DNA of 64,000 nucleotides, taken from positions 58,783 through 122,782 of the forward strand of contig JAHDEL010000007.1 in NCBI GenBank assembly GCA_020628855.1, read 5' to 3'. Positions within the stretch are counted from its first letter, which is position 1, and every line of letters starts with the position of its first letter. This stretch comes from Saprospiraceae bacterium. Its GTDB lineage: Bacteria; Bacteroidota; Bacteroidia; Chitinophagales; Saprospiraceae. Below, piece by piece: positions 51,777 through 61,390 of this stretch. Both the position numbers and the translations under genes were made by a program. Under the pieces are notes generated by a model. That model saw nothing but the letters and a program-made list of their open reading frames with translations. It did not search any database and was not told the origin of the DNA.

Positions 51777-53123
51777 ATGGGACTTGAACAAATTGCATTT
51801 ATAGTAATATCCCTCTTAGCTTTGGGATTAGCTGGTAGAGCGTTTCTAAAGATTAAGAATACCATAGCTCTAGGTAAGGAGGTTGCTCTCGAAAAGAATC
51901 CAGCAGAACGTTGGAAAAACACCATTCTAGTTGCCTTAGGGCAAAAGAAAATGTTCAAGAGGTGGATACCTGCTATTTTCCATTTATTTATTTATGTTGC
52001 TTTTTTATTCACCAGCCTTGAGCTCATAGAAATCTTCATTGATGGATTCACTGGTCAACACCGTGCTCTTGCTCCAATGCTCGGTGGGTTCTATACATTC
52101 ATCATCAGTTTGATAGAGATTCTTTCTGTATTAGCGCTCATAGCAACTGTCATCTTCCTATGGAGAAGGAATCTATTAAAAGTTCCGAGATTGGTCAAAT
52201 CTGAAATGGATGGGTGGCCAACTCTTGATGCCAATATCATCTTAATATTGGAGATCTTTTTAGTCTGTGCTGTATTCTTGATGAATGGTACCGATATAGT
52301 ACTCCAAGGATTGGATGACCCGCATTACGTTAAAACAGGCAATTTTGCTATAACATCTTGGCTTGGGCCCATGCTTTTCGGCGGCCTTGACCAATCTACT
52401 TTAGTTGTATTAGAGCGAGTTGGATGGTGGATGCATATTCTAACTGTTTTCGCATTTCTCAATTATCTACCGATATCAAAGCATCTGCACATCTTTTTGG
52501 CTTTTCCTAATGTCTATTTTTCAAGACTGTCTTCTCGAGGGGAAATTGAAAATATGCCTGCCATCATGAACGAAGTGAAAAGCATGATGGGACTAATTCC
52601 AGAAACTGAAGCTTCAATGGATGAGGAACTCCCAGAGTTTGGAGCCAAGGATATCTTTGATCTGAATTGGACAAACATAATGAATGCCTATGCTTGTACC
52701 GAATGTGGTAGATGTACAGATGTATGTCCAGCAAATAGTACCGGAAAGAAGTTGTCTCCAAGGAAAATAATGATGGATATTAGGGATAGAGCAACAGAGG
52801 TGAAAGCAAACTTAGAATCAAACGATGATCAATACAAATTGGACGCTGATAAAGCATTAGATTCTACAAATTATACTGATGGGAAGTCTTTGTTTGATTA
52901 TATTTCAAAAGAAGAAATTCATGCTTGCACAACATGTAATGCATGTGTCGAAGCTTGTCCGATCATGATTAATCCTCTTGATCCAATACTAGCACTAAGG
53001 CGCTATGAAATCTTGACAGAATCTGCTGGTCCTTCGGAATGGCTACCAATGTTCACAAGTGTGGAGAATAGCGGAAGTGTCTGGCAGGTGCCTAATACAA
53101 GAGAAGATTGGATCACTAGCTAA
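51777..53123 (+). CDS. Membrane (Fe-S) oxidoreductase subunit, HdrC/electron-transfer type
   Basis: The 448-residue protein has about five N-terminal membrane helices (LEQIAFIVISLLALGLAG onward) and two 4Fe-4S binding sets in the C-terminal half: C-x2-C-x2-C-x3-C-P in CTECGRCTDVCP (about 305) and CTTCNACVEACP (about 391). I use the ATG at 51777, the fifth codon of the TTG-led frame. Its CCG-type partner lies at 54132, with a DUF1028 gene between. Together they resemble heterodisulfide-reductase-like or lactate/glycolate-oxidase Fe-S pairs. Confidence 0.88.
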   Translation: MGLEQIAFIVISLLALGLAGRAFLKIKNTIALGKEVALEKNPAERWKNTILVALGQKKMFKRWIPAIFHLFIYVAFLFTSLELIEIFIDGFTGQHRALAPMLGGFYTFIISLIEILSVLALIATVIFLWRRNLLKVPRLVKSEMDGWPTLDANIILILEIFLVCAVFLMNGTDIVLQGLDDPHYVKTGNFAITSWLGPMLFGGLDQSTLVVLERVGWWMHILTVFAFLNYLPISKHLHIFLAFPNVYFSRLSSRGEIENMPAIMNEVKSMMGLIPETEASMDEELPEFGAKDIFDLNWTNIMNAYACTECGRCTDVCPANSTGKKLSPRKIMMDIRDRATEVKANLESNDDQYKLDADKALDSTNYTDGKSLFDYISKEEIHACTTCNACVEACPIMINPLDPILALRRYEILTESAGPSEWLPMFTSVENSGSVWQVPNTREDWITS

Positions 53124-53133
53124 AAGTAGAATT

Positions 53134-54132
53134 ATGAGAATTATACTGATTGTTGCATGTCTTTGTTTGACCCAGCTTGCTTGGAGTCAACACACATTCT
53201 CGATTGTGGCAGTTGATCCAGTAACAGGTGAAATTGGTAGTGCGGGTGCCACTTGTCTGACGAGTGCAGATTGTGGAGGTTGCGGTGGAGCTGTTATTAT
53301 TTCAGAGATTGCTCCAGGCAAAGGAGCTGTCAATGCACAAGCACAGGTGTGTATCCCTAATGTCAATGCCGATTATGTCTTAGGACAAATTAATACAGGA
53401 GCCTCAGCAGAAGAAGCATTGCAAGGTGTATTGGACAATGATCAATGTCAATTTGGCAATACACCAGATAGGCAATATGGGATAGTTACATTTCATGATA
53501 ATGTAGTGAATACAGATGCATTTACCGGCAAGGGAGCACTGAGTCATGCTGGTCATAGAATAGGAGAGCATTACGCTATTCAAGGTAATATATTATTAGG
53601 GCCAGAAATCCTAGATCAAATGGAAGCAGGATTTTTAGCTACTGAAGGTGAAGCGCTCTGGGTACGGCTTATGGGAGCTATGCAAGGTGCAAATGTTCCT
53701 GGAGCAGACTCCAGATGTCTTGTCGATGGAATTAGTTCTAAATCATCGTTTTTGCGTATTGCAAGACCTGATGATGAACCTAGCCAATTGTCAGTGGATA
53801 TAGTTGTAGAGAATACACCAACTGGCATTGATCCGATAGATGAGTTACAGAATAGAGTCAATGCCGTCTTATCCAATACATTGGATGCGAGCTTCACAAG
53901 TAATATTACTTTGTATCCAAACCCTGCAAAGAATAGGGTTACCATACACTCAGATTATAGTGAAATAACACAATTAACAGTCTCTTCCATAACAGCGGGA
54001 GTAGTTTTATCCAAGCCAATAGGTAGTAAGAAAATAGATCTGGATTTAGCAGCTTTTCCAAAGGGAGTGTATTTTGTTCAAGCTAGATTACAATCTGGAA
54101 TTCAGTCAATACAAAAACTTGTGGTTCAATAA
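53134..54132 (+). CDS. Secreted DUF1028 (Ntn-hydrolase-like) protein with T9SS sorting domain
   Basis: The 332-residue product has a signal peptide (about 1-18) and a DUF1028 domain (about 20-230): HTFSIVAVDPVTGEIGSAGATC in outline (SIVAVDPVTGEIGSAG) and GALSHAG. DUF1028 has an Ntn-hydrolase-like fold but its enzymatic role is unclear. The C-terminal 75 residues (LYPNPAKNRV onward) are a T9SS type A sorting domain. It starts 10 bases after the Fe-S gene and shares a base with the next start. Confidence 0.87.
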   Translation: MRIILIVACLCLTQLAWSQHTFSIVAVDPVTGEIGSAGATCLTSADCGGCGGAVIISEIAPGKGAVNAQAQVCIPNVNADYVLGQINTGASAEEALQGVLDNDQCQFGNTPDRQYGIVTFHDNVVNTDAFTGKGALSHAGHRIGEHYAIQGNILLGPEILDQMEAGFLATEGEALWVRLMGAMQGANVPGADSRCLVDGISSKSSFLRIARPDDEPSQLSVDIVVENTPTGIDPIDELQNRVNAVLSNTLDASFTSNITLYPNPAKNRVTIHSDYSEITQLTVSSITAGVVLSKPIGSKKIDLDLAAFPKGVYFVQARLQSGIQSIQKLVVQ

Positions 54133-54908
54133 TGAATGTAAAGACAATGGCTCAATATGCAGCCGAAGGGAAGTCCCCAGAAGTAGTTTTCTGGGTAGGA
54201 TGTGCAGGCAGCTTCGATGCACGGGCTCAGAAAGTGACAAAGGCATTTGTCAATATTTTGAACAAGGCCGAAATAGAGTTTGCCATACTTGGGAATGAAG
54301 AATCATGCACTGGAGATCCTGCCAGAAGAGCTGGTAATGAATTTGTTTTTCAGATGACTGCCATTCAGAATGTAGAAACGCTAAATGGCTACAATATCAA
54401 GAACATCGTGACTGCTTGCCCGCATTGTTTTAACACTTTGAAGAATGAGTATCCAGCATTAGGTGGAGATTACAATGTTGTTCACCATACACAATATATT
54501 AATCAGTTATTCGAGTCAGGCAAATTGCAGGTCGAAGGTGGTGCATTCAAAGGCAAGAAGATTACCTATCATGACTCTTGTTACATGGGTAGGGTAAATG
54601 GTGTATATACCGTTCCAAGGAAACTATTGCAATCACTTGATATCGAGCTTGTAGAGATGAAAAGATGCAAGACGAAAGGACTTTGCTGTGGAGCAGGAGG
54701 AGCGCAAATGTTCAAGGAGGACGAGCCTGGTGATAAGCGGATCAACATCGAGAGAGTAGAAGAAGCACTAGGTACTGGAGCTGAGATTGTAGCCGCAAAC
54801 TGTCCATTCTGTCTGACTATGCTTGGTGATGGAATTACAGCGAAAGACAAGCAAGATGCCGTATCAGTGTATGATATTTCTGAGTTAATAGTACAAGCAA
54901 TCAACTGA
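54132..54908 (+). CDS. (Fe-S)-binding protein with CCG cysteine-rich domains
   Basis: The 258-residue soluble protein carries two cysteine-rich repeats: EESCTGDPARR with CPHCFN, and YHDSCYMGR with CCGAGGAQMF and CPFC. The second is the full C-x~38-CCG-x~35-C-x2-C set of HdrB/HdrD- and GlpC-type subunits, which hold a noncubane [4Fe-4S] cluster. The start (TAATG overlap) couples it to the DUF1028 gene, and its end (TGATG) couples it to the next gene. It is the probable partner of the membrane Fe-S protein at 51777. Confidence 0.92.
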   Translation: MNVKTMAQYAAEGKSPEVVFWVGCAGSFDARAQKVTKAFVNILNKAEIEFAILGNEESCTGDPARRAGNEFVFQMTAIQNVETLNGYNIKNIVTACPHCFNTLKNEYPALGGDYNVVHHTQYINQLFESGKLQVEGGAFKGKKITYHDSCYMGRVNGVYTVPRKLLQSLDIELVEMKRCKTKGLCCGAGGAQMFKEDEPGDKRINIERVEEALGTGAEIVAANCPFCLTMLGDGITAKDKQDAVSVYDISELIVQAIN

Positions 54909-55393
54909 TGTTAAGAGACCTTATAGCACTCCCCGATGACAGTAAGGTATGGATATACCAGGCCAATAGACCATTAACATATGAAGAGTTGGACCTTGTC
55001 CGACCATTGCTTTACGAGTTTTCAAGAAGTTGGAATAGTCATGGCATTGATGTGGAGTCTTATGCTAATGTTTTTCATATGCAGTTCTTTGTGCTCGTTG
55101 CCGATGAATCCAAGTTGGGCGTAAGTGGATGCTCCATCGATAGCAGCGTCCACCTCATGAAGACAATCGAACAAAAGCTCGATATAGACTTATTCGACAG
55201 ACTACTCTATGCGTATTTCGAAGGTGAAGAGATCAAGGTAATCCAATCTAATGAATTTAAGGAGGCGTATGATACAGGAAAGCTAAATGCAGAGACTTTA
55301 GTTTTTGATAATCTCGTGGATACAAAAGAAAAGTTTCTCACTCAATGGATTAAACCAATAAAGGATAGCTGGCATAATGCATTTGTGAGTTAA
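54908..55393 (+). CDS. Conserved Bacteroidota protein often labelled ABC transporter ATPase
   Basis: The 161-residue soluble protein starts RDLIALPDDSKVWIYQANRPLT and has FSRSWNSHGIDVES and CSIDSSVHLMKTIE. This family sits next to (Fe-S)-binding proteins in many Bacteroidota and is often labelled ABC transporter ATPase, yet it has no Walker A or signature motif. The start codon shares one base with the stop upstream (TGATG). Its role is unknown; it may serve the Fe-S complex. Confidence 0.82.
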   Translation: MLRDLIALPDDSKVWIYQANRPLTYEELDLVRPLLYEFSRSWNSHGIDVESYANVFHMQFFVLVADESKLGVSGCSIDSSVHLMKTIEQKLDIDLFDRLLYAYFEGEEIKVIQSNEFKEAYDTGKLNAETLVFDNLVDTKEKFLTQWIKPIKDSWHNAFVS

Positions 55394-55454
55394 TTCTTAT
55401 TGAATTCTAGTGGTAAGCCAAGACTTTCATATTCTAAGCGTATATACTTAGATC

Positions 55455-57839
55455 ATGATCAGAGCTTTGTACCTTCTTTTTTTTACTTTGATATTTTTCT
55501 GTACTTCTTATTGTCAATCTGCTCAGTATGGTATTTTGAATGCAAATGAACTATCGGCTACACTTGGGTCTGATGGTAATCTTTTCTTAGTAGATAATGA
55601 ACAGACTTTCAAAACTATCGATTACATAGGTTGTCCAGCAACATTAGCTGGGATGTCAAGTCTTTGGGTCAGTGCAAAAGATAGCTCGGGAGAAATTTAT
55701 GCTTCAAGAGGTCAATATGGAGTGCAGTCTATGACTCATGGATTTATTGACCAAAGTACTGGCGTTACATTTGAGCATGATTTTGTAAGTCAGGATAGAG
55801 TATGGAAGGTGAAGAAGCAAGATATTGAAAGCATTATCGCACAGTGGGAAGAAGGAGAGGTCACAGATGTAGCTAAGAACATTTTAGATTGGCCAGCAAA
55901 AGGTAATCCTTTGTATGGAGATTTTCTTGCTAATAGATCTGCAGCTCCTTTTCATGATGTGAATGGAGATGGTATATATAACCCATATGATGGTGATTAT
56001 CCATCCATTGGAGAAACTAATTTCACTCAGACGCCTTCTCAGATTTTACTCGCCGTATCGAATGACACTTGGCTTCAAGATAATTCTGCACTACAACTTG
56101 AAATCTTTACACTTTTGTATGCATTCAATTGTAACTCATCCTTAGATATTCAAAGAAGTATTTTCCAAAAACAAATACTCTATAACAGATCATCTAGACA
56201 TTATAAATCGGTGAAGATTGGACAGTGGACCGATGCTTATTTGCCTCGTGATGGGGCACAAAGTTTTGGGTCTGATCCAGAGAATGATGGTTACTTTTAT
56301 TACTTTAATAGAGACGTAAACTTGGCCGAAGTAAATATACATAATGCCATCGGTTCAAATAGATTTACACATCCACCAGTATTATATTCTAAAGTGATTA
56401 ATGGGACATTGGACCGTTTTATGTACAATGTAAGAAGTGATGTCGCACCTCCAGAAGTGCCCTTTGGTTTTATTAGTTCAATATCAGAGATTTATAATTT
56501 CCTCAGCGGGTTATGGCCAGACGGTATTCCTCTGACAACTGGGGGATATGGGTATAATCCTGGTTCTAGTGATACTACGGATTATGCATTTTCTGGCGAG
56601 CCTTTAGATACATCATCATGGGCGATGGTGAATGAGGACTTCAATTTGTGGGATACCAGAGTACTGGCAATTCAGGAGTTTCCAACATTGGCAGCTGATA
56701 GTTCTATTACAGTTGAGTTGATGCACCTCTTTGTACAAGATATCAATTATGATAATCTTCAAAGTATTGAACTTGCAAAGTCTAAAGTGTCAGAGGTGTT
56801 GCTCTATTTGGAAGGTATGTTCAGTGTAGATTGTCAATCACCAATACCTTGTAGTAGCTCGGGCTGCGTAATACCCGGAGATGTCAATAACAACGAAATC
56901 ATTGAAAGGACTGATATTATGTTGCAAAATATAGCTCAAATGAAATCGGTCGGATTTGAGTCACCTAGGGAATATGCTTCGATTAGATTTGATATGTTTG
57001 ATTTTGAGCCAAGATCAGAAGTGTTCAAAAGTGGAGTCAATTACTCACATGCCGACTGTAATGGTGATGGATTAATTGATGACTTGGATTTGCAAGTCTA
57101 TCAAAAGCATTTTGGTGAGGCTAGTGAGCTATATTTAGGACATGAGGAAAGTTGTGATACTTATCCTGGTATGGGTAAAGTTGAGATACGTTTTAACCCT
57201 AACTTTCCATCAGAGGAGAATACTAGTCTTTCTATTGGTGAGATAATACTCACTGATTTTGATGATGTCCATAGTCTCAGCTTTAAGTTGGTGTTTGATA
57301 CTTTGTATTTTGAATCAGCAATCTCTTCTTTGTCATCTGTAGCCAATCTTACCTTGGCATCTGGGAGTAAGGTGTTCATACAAACTGATGAATCAGATAC
57401 TGAAGTCATAATACTAACGGCAGCAGACTCTACTTACTTAAGTGCTGACACAACGAGTTTTACATTTTTCATAAAACTGAAAGATGGTTTTGAATCTCAA
57501 GAATTACAATTGAAAGCTTCTGATATCCTCTTACTTGATTTTGAAGAAAACTTCTATTGCATGGAGAATGCAGAAGCCCAAGTTGTACTCACTGATGTCA
57601 TCCAGTATGATGAATTATCTCTGACAGTCTTTCCAAATCCAGCTTCAAATTATGTCAACATTTTCTGCAAGGAGCAGATTAAGAGAGTGGAGTTGATTGA
57701 TCTGCGAGGAAAAGCTCAAGATGTAAGCTGGCAGCCCAATCAGAATCGATTAGATTTAAGAAACCTGAAAGGTGTTTACTTCATTCAGATTGAAGGCGAA
57801 AGTGGCAATACTGCAATTCAGAAATTAGTATTAGAATAG
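55455..57839 (+). CDS. Large T9SS-secreted protein, paralogue of the 61.4-63.8 kb protein
   Basis: The 794-residue protein has a signal peptide (about 1-22), a calcium-loop block DVNGDGIYNPYDGDYPS (about 165-180), a Cys-flanked CVIPGDVNNNE region with dockerin-like HADCNGDGLID (about 530) and a C-terminal T9SS type A domain (VFPNPASNYVN). It matches the protein at 61391-63802 along its whole length, for example ILDWPAKGNP against IMEWPAKGNP. Secretion is clear; the function is unknown. Confidence 0.87.
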   Translation: MIRALYLLFFTLIFFCTSYCQSAQYGILNANELSATLGSDGNLFLVDNEQTFKTIDYIGCPATLAGMSSLWVSAKDSSGEIYASRGQYGVQSMTHGFIDQSTGVTFEHDFVSQDRVWKVKKQDIESIIAQWEEGEVTDVAKNILDWPAKGNPLYGDFLANRSAAPFHDVNGDGIYNPYDGDYPSIGETNFTQTPSQILLAVSNDTWLQDNSALQLEIFTLLYAFNCNSSLDIQRSIFQKQILYNRSSRHYKSVKIGQWTDAYLPRDGAQSFGSDPENDGYFYYFNRDVNLAEVNIHNAIGSNRFTHPPVLYSKVINGTLDRFMYNVRSDVAPPEVPFGFISSISEIYNFLSGLWPDGIPLTTGGYGYNPGSSDTTDYAFSGEPLDTSSWAMVNEDFNLWDTRVLAIQEFPTLAADSSITVELMHLFVQDINYDNLQSIELAKSKVSEVLLYLEGMFSVDCQSPIPCSSSGCVIPGDVNNNEIIERTDIMLQNIAQMKSVGFESPREYASIRFDMFDFEPRSEVFKSGVNYSHADCNGDGLIDDLDLQVYQKHFGEASELYLGHEESCDTYPGMGKVEIRFNPNFPSEENTSLSIGEIILTDFDDVHSLSFKLVFDTLYFESAISSLSSVANLTLASGSKVFIQTDESDTEVIILTAADSTYLSADTTSFTFFIKLKDGFESQELQLKASDILLLDFEENFYCMENAEAQVVLTDVIQYDELSLTVFPNPASNYVNIFCKEQIKRVELIDLRGKAQDVSWQPNQNRLDLRNLKGVYFIQIEGESGNTAIQKLVLE

Positions 57840-57845
57840 CTACAA

Positions 57846-58706
57846 TTATTGTAAACGGCTAGTCAATCTATCAAGATCCTCTTGATAAATGGCAAAGAAT
57901 TCCTCCACATATGGACGTGTGTTCTTTGCACCTTTGCTATACCAATGTTGGGCTCTTTCCAAGGATTGTTTTGCAAGGTCTAATTCTCCCAATTCTATTA
58001 AGTTTTTAGCTTTATAATAATGGAGATCAGAAGTACTCTCGTTTTCTGAAAGTCCTAAGGAGAATATCGAATCAGCTTCTACATATCTACCTTCCAAATG
58101 ATAACTCATTCCAAGCGAAAGAAATGCTAAAGCTTCAACATACTCTACACCGACATCTTCCATTTCCATATCCAGATGTTTCTTTAGATAATGACTTGCC
58201 TCTTCCAATCTTCCTAAATGCAGCAAGCAAATACCTCTCATGTAATTTACTGATGTCGATTGTGGATAATCTACAAAGTCTGGCGTGAAAGCATCAAACG
58301 TAGTTATCTCATCTAAAGCCATCGCATAATCGCGATAGAAGTACAGCCAGCAATATGCTTTGTATCCTAGCCATTCTTCAGGATCAGCTTGGATTGCTCT
58401 ATCATAGTATTTGAATGCCTCCATAGCAAAACCTCTCTTCAGATAAGGAACACCAATCTCTCTGTGGCCCCAAGCATTGTCAGGACTATATTTCATGCCT
58501 TCGAAGATGATCATGCGTTCCCCAACGGAACCTTGATAATAGAGATCTGTCCCTGCACCATTCAATAATGATTCTGCTAGAGCAGTCTGTTCTTCTTGTG
58601 AATAGTCTCTTTTATAAATGATAGCTGATGGCTCGCAGGCTACTATTGAGAACGCGACTATGAAGACAAACCAGCTATGGTAATATTTCGATAATTTTCC
58701 CATCAT
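57846..58706 (-). CDS. TPR-containing lipoprotein
   Basis: The 286-residue product has a lipobox (IVAC, about residue 24) and TPR-like helix pairs at about 80-280: GYKAYCWLYFYRDYAMALDE, LLHLGRLEEASHYLKKHL and LIELGELDLAKQSLERAQ. I use the ATG at 58706, which lies inside the end of the upstream gene (stop 58675), a 32-base overlap. TPR lipoproteins serve as protein-binding scaffolds at the inner face of the outer membrane; the partner is unknown. Confidence 0.78.
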   Translation of the reverse strand: MMGKLSKYYHSWFVFIVAFSIVACEPSAIIYKRDYSQEEQTALAESLLNGAGTDLYYQGSVGERMIIFEGMKYSPDNAWGHREIGVPYLKRGFAMEAFKYYDRAIQADPEEWLGYKAYCWLYFYRDYAMALDEITTFDAFTPDFVDYPQSTSVNYMRGICLLHLGRLEEASHYLKKHLDMEMEDVGVEYVEALAFLSLGMSYHLEGRYVEADSIFSLGLSENESTSDLHYYKAKNLIELGELDLAKQSLERAQHWYSKGAKNTRPYVEEFFAIYQEDLDRLTSRLQ

Positions 58707-59805
58707 GAATCTTGAAGGTTGTATAAGTGTAAGCATCTCTCGGAACGCCTGAAATCTTTAGGCTTTTCCAATTTTGTTCAGCTTTCAAAAGGTTGAAAAG
58801 ATGCATTTTGCATTCCTCAGTGAATGTTTTAGGTTGATACAGAAGATCTGCCTCTTCAGTAGTAAACCAGCCCACTTCGCCATTACAATTCACCACGTAT
58901 CGAAATGTAAGAAATCCTGATTCCCCATCTAATACTGTCTCATCTAGATGTGACTGCAGCATGGCTCTTAGGCGTCCTTTTCCTCCTTGTATCTCAGCTC
59001 TTTCATCATTGTAATAATCGTTAATCTTATCAGGATGATAGCAAGGACTAAAGCTTGTATGATCATCTAAGGTTTGGAGAGTATCTATATAGGCAACTCT
59101 ATGCATACCATGGTTACTTCTGGAACTGAATTCTTCTAATGATATGATCTCATCCAGTGCATATTCAAATCTATATTCATCAGAATATAAGAGAGATTGT
59201 ATAAGACCAAGAGGATGCTGATAACTTCTTTCCCAAGAGAGAGCGACAGTGTCACCTGCGACATCATCTTGAATTGGTATAAAATCCCTATTGCCTGATA
59301 TGATGTGAGTAGGTACATTGTTAATGATCGTGTCTTGATGGCTAGTCTGTCTTGTTATTGTGGACCTCCCATTGCCATCCTTTGTCGAAGATAAGGTGAG
59401 CACTGCAGAGTCTTCCATCCAATTGATTAGAATACTATCAGAGATAATTTGTGGAGAAGTTTCGACCAATGAGGTCCAGATATTTCGATAATCATATCTC
59501 GTTTGAGAGCGTAAAATCCATGAGCTTTTAGTCAGGTAAATTTGGGATGAAGAGACTTTCTTAAATTCTGCATTATATTCTTCTTTCAAGAGAATGTTGT
59601 CTTCAAGTCTCAACTTAATGTAGCGAATGTCTGTCTTTCTTTCCCCTTTTGCTCGAGTAATATGGTAATAGTATTTCCAAACTAATCCTTTGTTCAATGA
59701 TGAAATATTAGGATAATAGCTTAAGCCTGATTGAGTTACTTGAGTTGATGTATTGCAACTTGCTAGACAGAATAACCCAATAATCAATATTGATAGGTAT
59801 CTCAT
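58675..59805 (-). CDS. Lipoprotein of unknown function
   Basis: The 376-residue product has a lipobox (LASC, about residue 17) and no recognised domain. A TonB-like short C-terminal block (LTFRYVVNCNGEVGWF, then CKMHLFNLLKAEQNWK) resembles the VNCxGxxG segment in Bacteroidota proteins with a TonB C-terminal-like fold. I use the ATG at 59805; a GTG six bases earlier is possible. It is co-transcribed with the TPR lipoprotein. Confidence 0.6.
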   Translation of the reverse strand: MRYLSILIIGLFCLASCNTSTQVTQSGLSYYPNISSLNKGLVWKYYYHITRAKGERKTDIRYIKLRLEDNILLKEEYNAEFKKVSSSQIYLTKSSWILRSQTRYDYRNIWTSLVETSPQIISDSILINWMEDSAVLTLSSTKDGNGRSTITRQTSHQDTIINNVPTHIISGNRDFIPIQDDVAGDTVALSWERSYQHPLGLIQSLLYSDEYRFEYALDEIISLEEFSSRSNHGMHRVAYIDTLQTLDDHTSFSPCYHPDKINDYYNDERAEIQGGKGRLRAMLQSHLDETVLDGESGFLTFRYVVNCNGEVGWFTTEEADLLYQPKTFTEECKMHLFNLLKAEQNWKSLKISGVPRDAYTYTTFKIHDGKIIEILP

Positions 59806-60049
59806 TTGCACAAATTAGCTCAAGTCTTTGTAGAACAAACCCTTTACTCACAGCGATAACAATTCATTTACAAATACAACAAGCTTTATTTAGAATTTTC
59901 ATAATGATAAATTGATCACCGAAAACTATCAATTTTGAGCTCTTGAGTTATGTATTTGAAAAAAAATAGAAAATAGTGTAACCTAATTTGATATTAGCCT
60001 ATCTAATCATTGTAATTTTTATTTATAAACACAAAATTGATTAGAAATC

Positions 60050-60355
60050 ATGACTGGTCCTACTATCGTTCTCTCGCTCGCAATTTTAACAACAGCAGTA
60101 TCTATTTACTTCCATTTGAAAACAAGACATCTCGAAAGAATGGCTATGATCGAGAATGGAATGGAACAAATGCCGAAGCGTCCAACTAAGGTCATTCCAA
60201 CCTTTGGTATGTTCTGTATGGGCATTGGTACTGCACTCATTCTTGGGCATTTTATAGATCTGGTTATCGATATTTCTCATACCACTGTACTGCCTGGACT
60301 AATTTGCCTGTGTGCTGGAGCTTCTCTTTTGATCGCTAGGAAACTGAATTTTTGA
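60050..60355 (+). CDS. DUF6249-like small membrane protein
   Basis: The 101-residue product has helices at about 6-22, 48-68 and 78-96 and the ERMAMIENGMEQ segment that marks this Bacteroidota family, often found beside ECF sigma genes. It probably modulates or is controlled by the sigma factor (inference). Its stop lies inside the sigma start (TTGA overlap), indicating translational coupling. The 244-base gap upstream (59806-60049) shows no gene. Confidence 0.78.
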   Translation: MTGPTIVLSLAILTTAVSIYFHLKTRHLERMAMIENGMEQMPKRPTKVIPTFGMFCMGIGTALILGHFIDLVIDISHTTVLPGLICLCAGASLLIARKLNF

Positions 60356-60927
60356 GTAACACCATAGAACATAGAGTAATTCAGAGAATACTTTCAGGTG
60401 AAAAGGATGCCTTTAGGTATTTTGTAAGAGAGTATCAGCAACAATCTTATGCAGTAGCCTTATCTATTGTCAAAGATGAAGACGATGCAAAAGATGTTGT
60501 CCAGAATGCTTTTATACGTGCGTATAAGAGCATTCGGTCGTTTCGCCAAGACAGCAGTTTCAAAACATGGATGTATAGAATTACTGTCAATGAAGCCCTC
60601 AAACTGAACAAGAAGAATAAAAAGACTTTTACTTCGGTAAATATTGAAGACGAGCATGATACTATAGGATCGACTTTTAATGCAGCAATGCAAAACATCC
60701 AATTAGATGAGCAAAGGACACTCATCAAGTCAATATTGCAGAAATTAAAACCGAAAGAATCTCTTCTGCTCAATCTATACTATATCGAGGAGTTAAGTTT
60801 GAATGAAATCCAAGAGAGCACTGGATTCTCCACCTCAAATATTAAAGTCCTTCTATTCCGAGCTAGAAAAGCGTTTATGAAATTATATTTAACCTTGAAT
60901 GTAGATAAGTATGAATACGTCGCCTGA
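60352..60927 (+). CDS. ECF-type RNA polymerase sigma factor
   Basis: The 191-residue protein has sigma-70 region 2 (about 15-85: REYQQQSYAVALSIVKDEDDAKDVVQNAFIRAY and SFKTWMYRI, shown here in short as DAKDVVQNAFIRAY) and region 4 (about 125-180: LKPKESLLLNLYYIEELSLNEI and STSNIKVLLFRARKAF). The start is TTG overlapping the previous stop, because the first in-frame ATG is inside region 2. It directs RNA polymerase to stress or envelope promoters; its targets are not known. A membrane protein gene overlaps its end. Confidence 0.93.
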   Translation: MSNTIEHRVIQRILSGEKDAFRYFVREYQQQSYAVALSIVKDEDDAKDVVQNAFIRAYKSIRSFRQDSSFKTWMYRITVNEALKLNKKNKKTFTSVNIEDEHDTIGSTFNAAMQNIQLDEQRTLIKSILQKLKPKESLLLNLYYIEELSLNEIQESTGFSTSNIKVLLFRARKAFMKLYLTLNVDKYEYVA

Positions 60928-61255
60928 ACAAGATAAACATATCAAAAAATTATTAGAGGATCAAGATGCGCAGTATGTTGATTTGGAGCAGGGAATTATG
61001 GATACTCTACACAGTACCTCTACAATGTCTGATAAGTTACATGAGTATAGAAGAAAACTGAAGTTGAGCTTGACGATTACGAATGTCCTAATTGCTTGCC
61101 TTGTACTTGGTTTGGTCCTAGGTGGTTTAGGGGTAAATATCGGTAGGATCTTTATGGGAGACTATACATTAATCTTTGCAGTCATTGCTGCCTTTCTCTT
61201 TTTTGTACAGTATATGATTAGATCTGCAGCTAACCAGTCGTTAGGCATGAAGTAA
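60911..61255 (+). CDS. Two-helix membrane protein of the sigma-factor operon
   Basis: The 114-residue product has a charged N-terminal region (about 1-50) and two hydrophobic helices (about 53-75 and 84-103). It overlaps the sigma gene by 17 bases. The place after an ECF sigma gene, with a cytosolic head and membrane anchor, suits an anti-sigma-like role, but no zinc-binding anti-sigma motif (HxxxCxxC) is visible. Confidence 0.6.
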   Translation: MNTSPEQDKHIKKLLEDQDAQYVDLEQGIMDTLHSTSTMSDKLHEYRRKLKLSLTITNVLIACLVLGLVLGGLGVNIGRIFMGDYTLIFAVIAAFLFFVQYMIRSAANQSLGMK

Positions 61256-61390
61256 GCGTCTACTACTCCATTGATTTGGTTCGAAAGCTGGTACTAATCA
61301 TTCAACTCAGATGTCATTTTGAAGACTTTGCCTTTGGTTTTACTTTGTTGTAACTAGGGTAAGAAGCTCAAATTTTGCTTTAGCTCATAT

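Noticed and set aside
59806..60049. Hidden small gene in the 244-base AT-rich gap
   Set aside because: No frame with a plausible start and length; only loose promoter-like sequences are visible.
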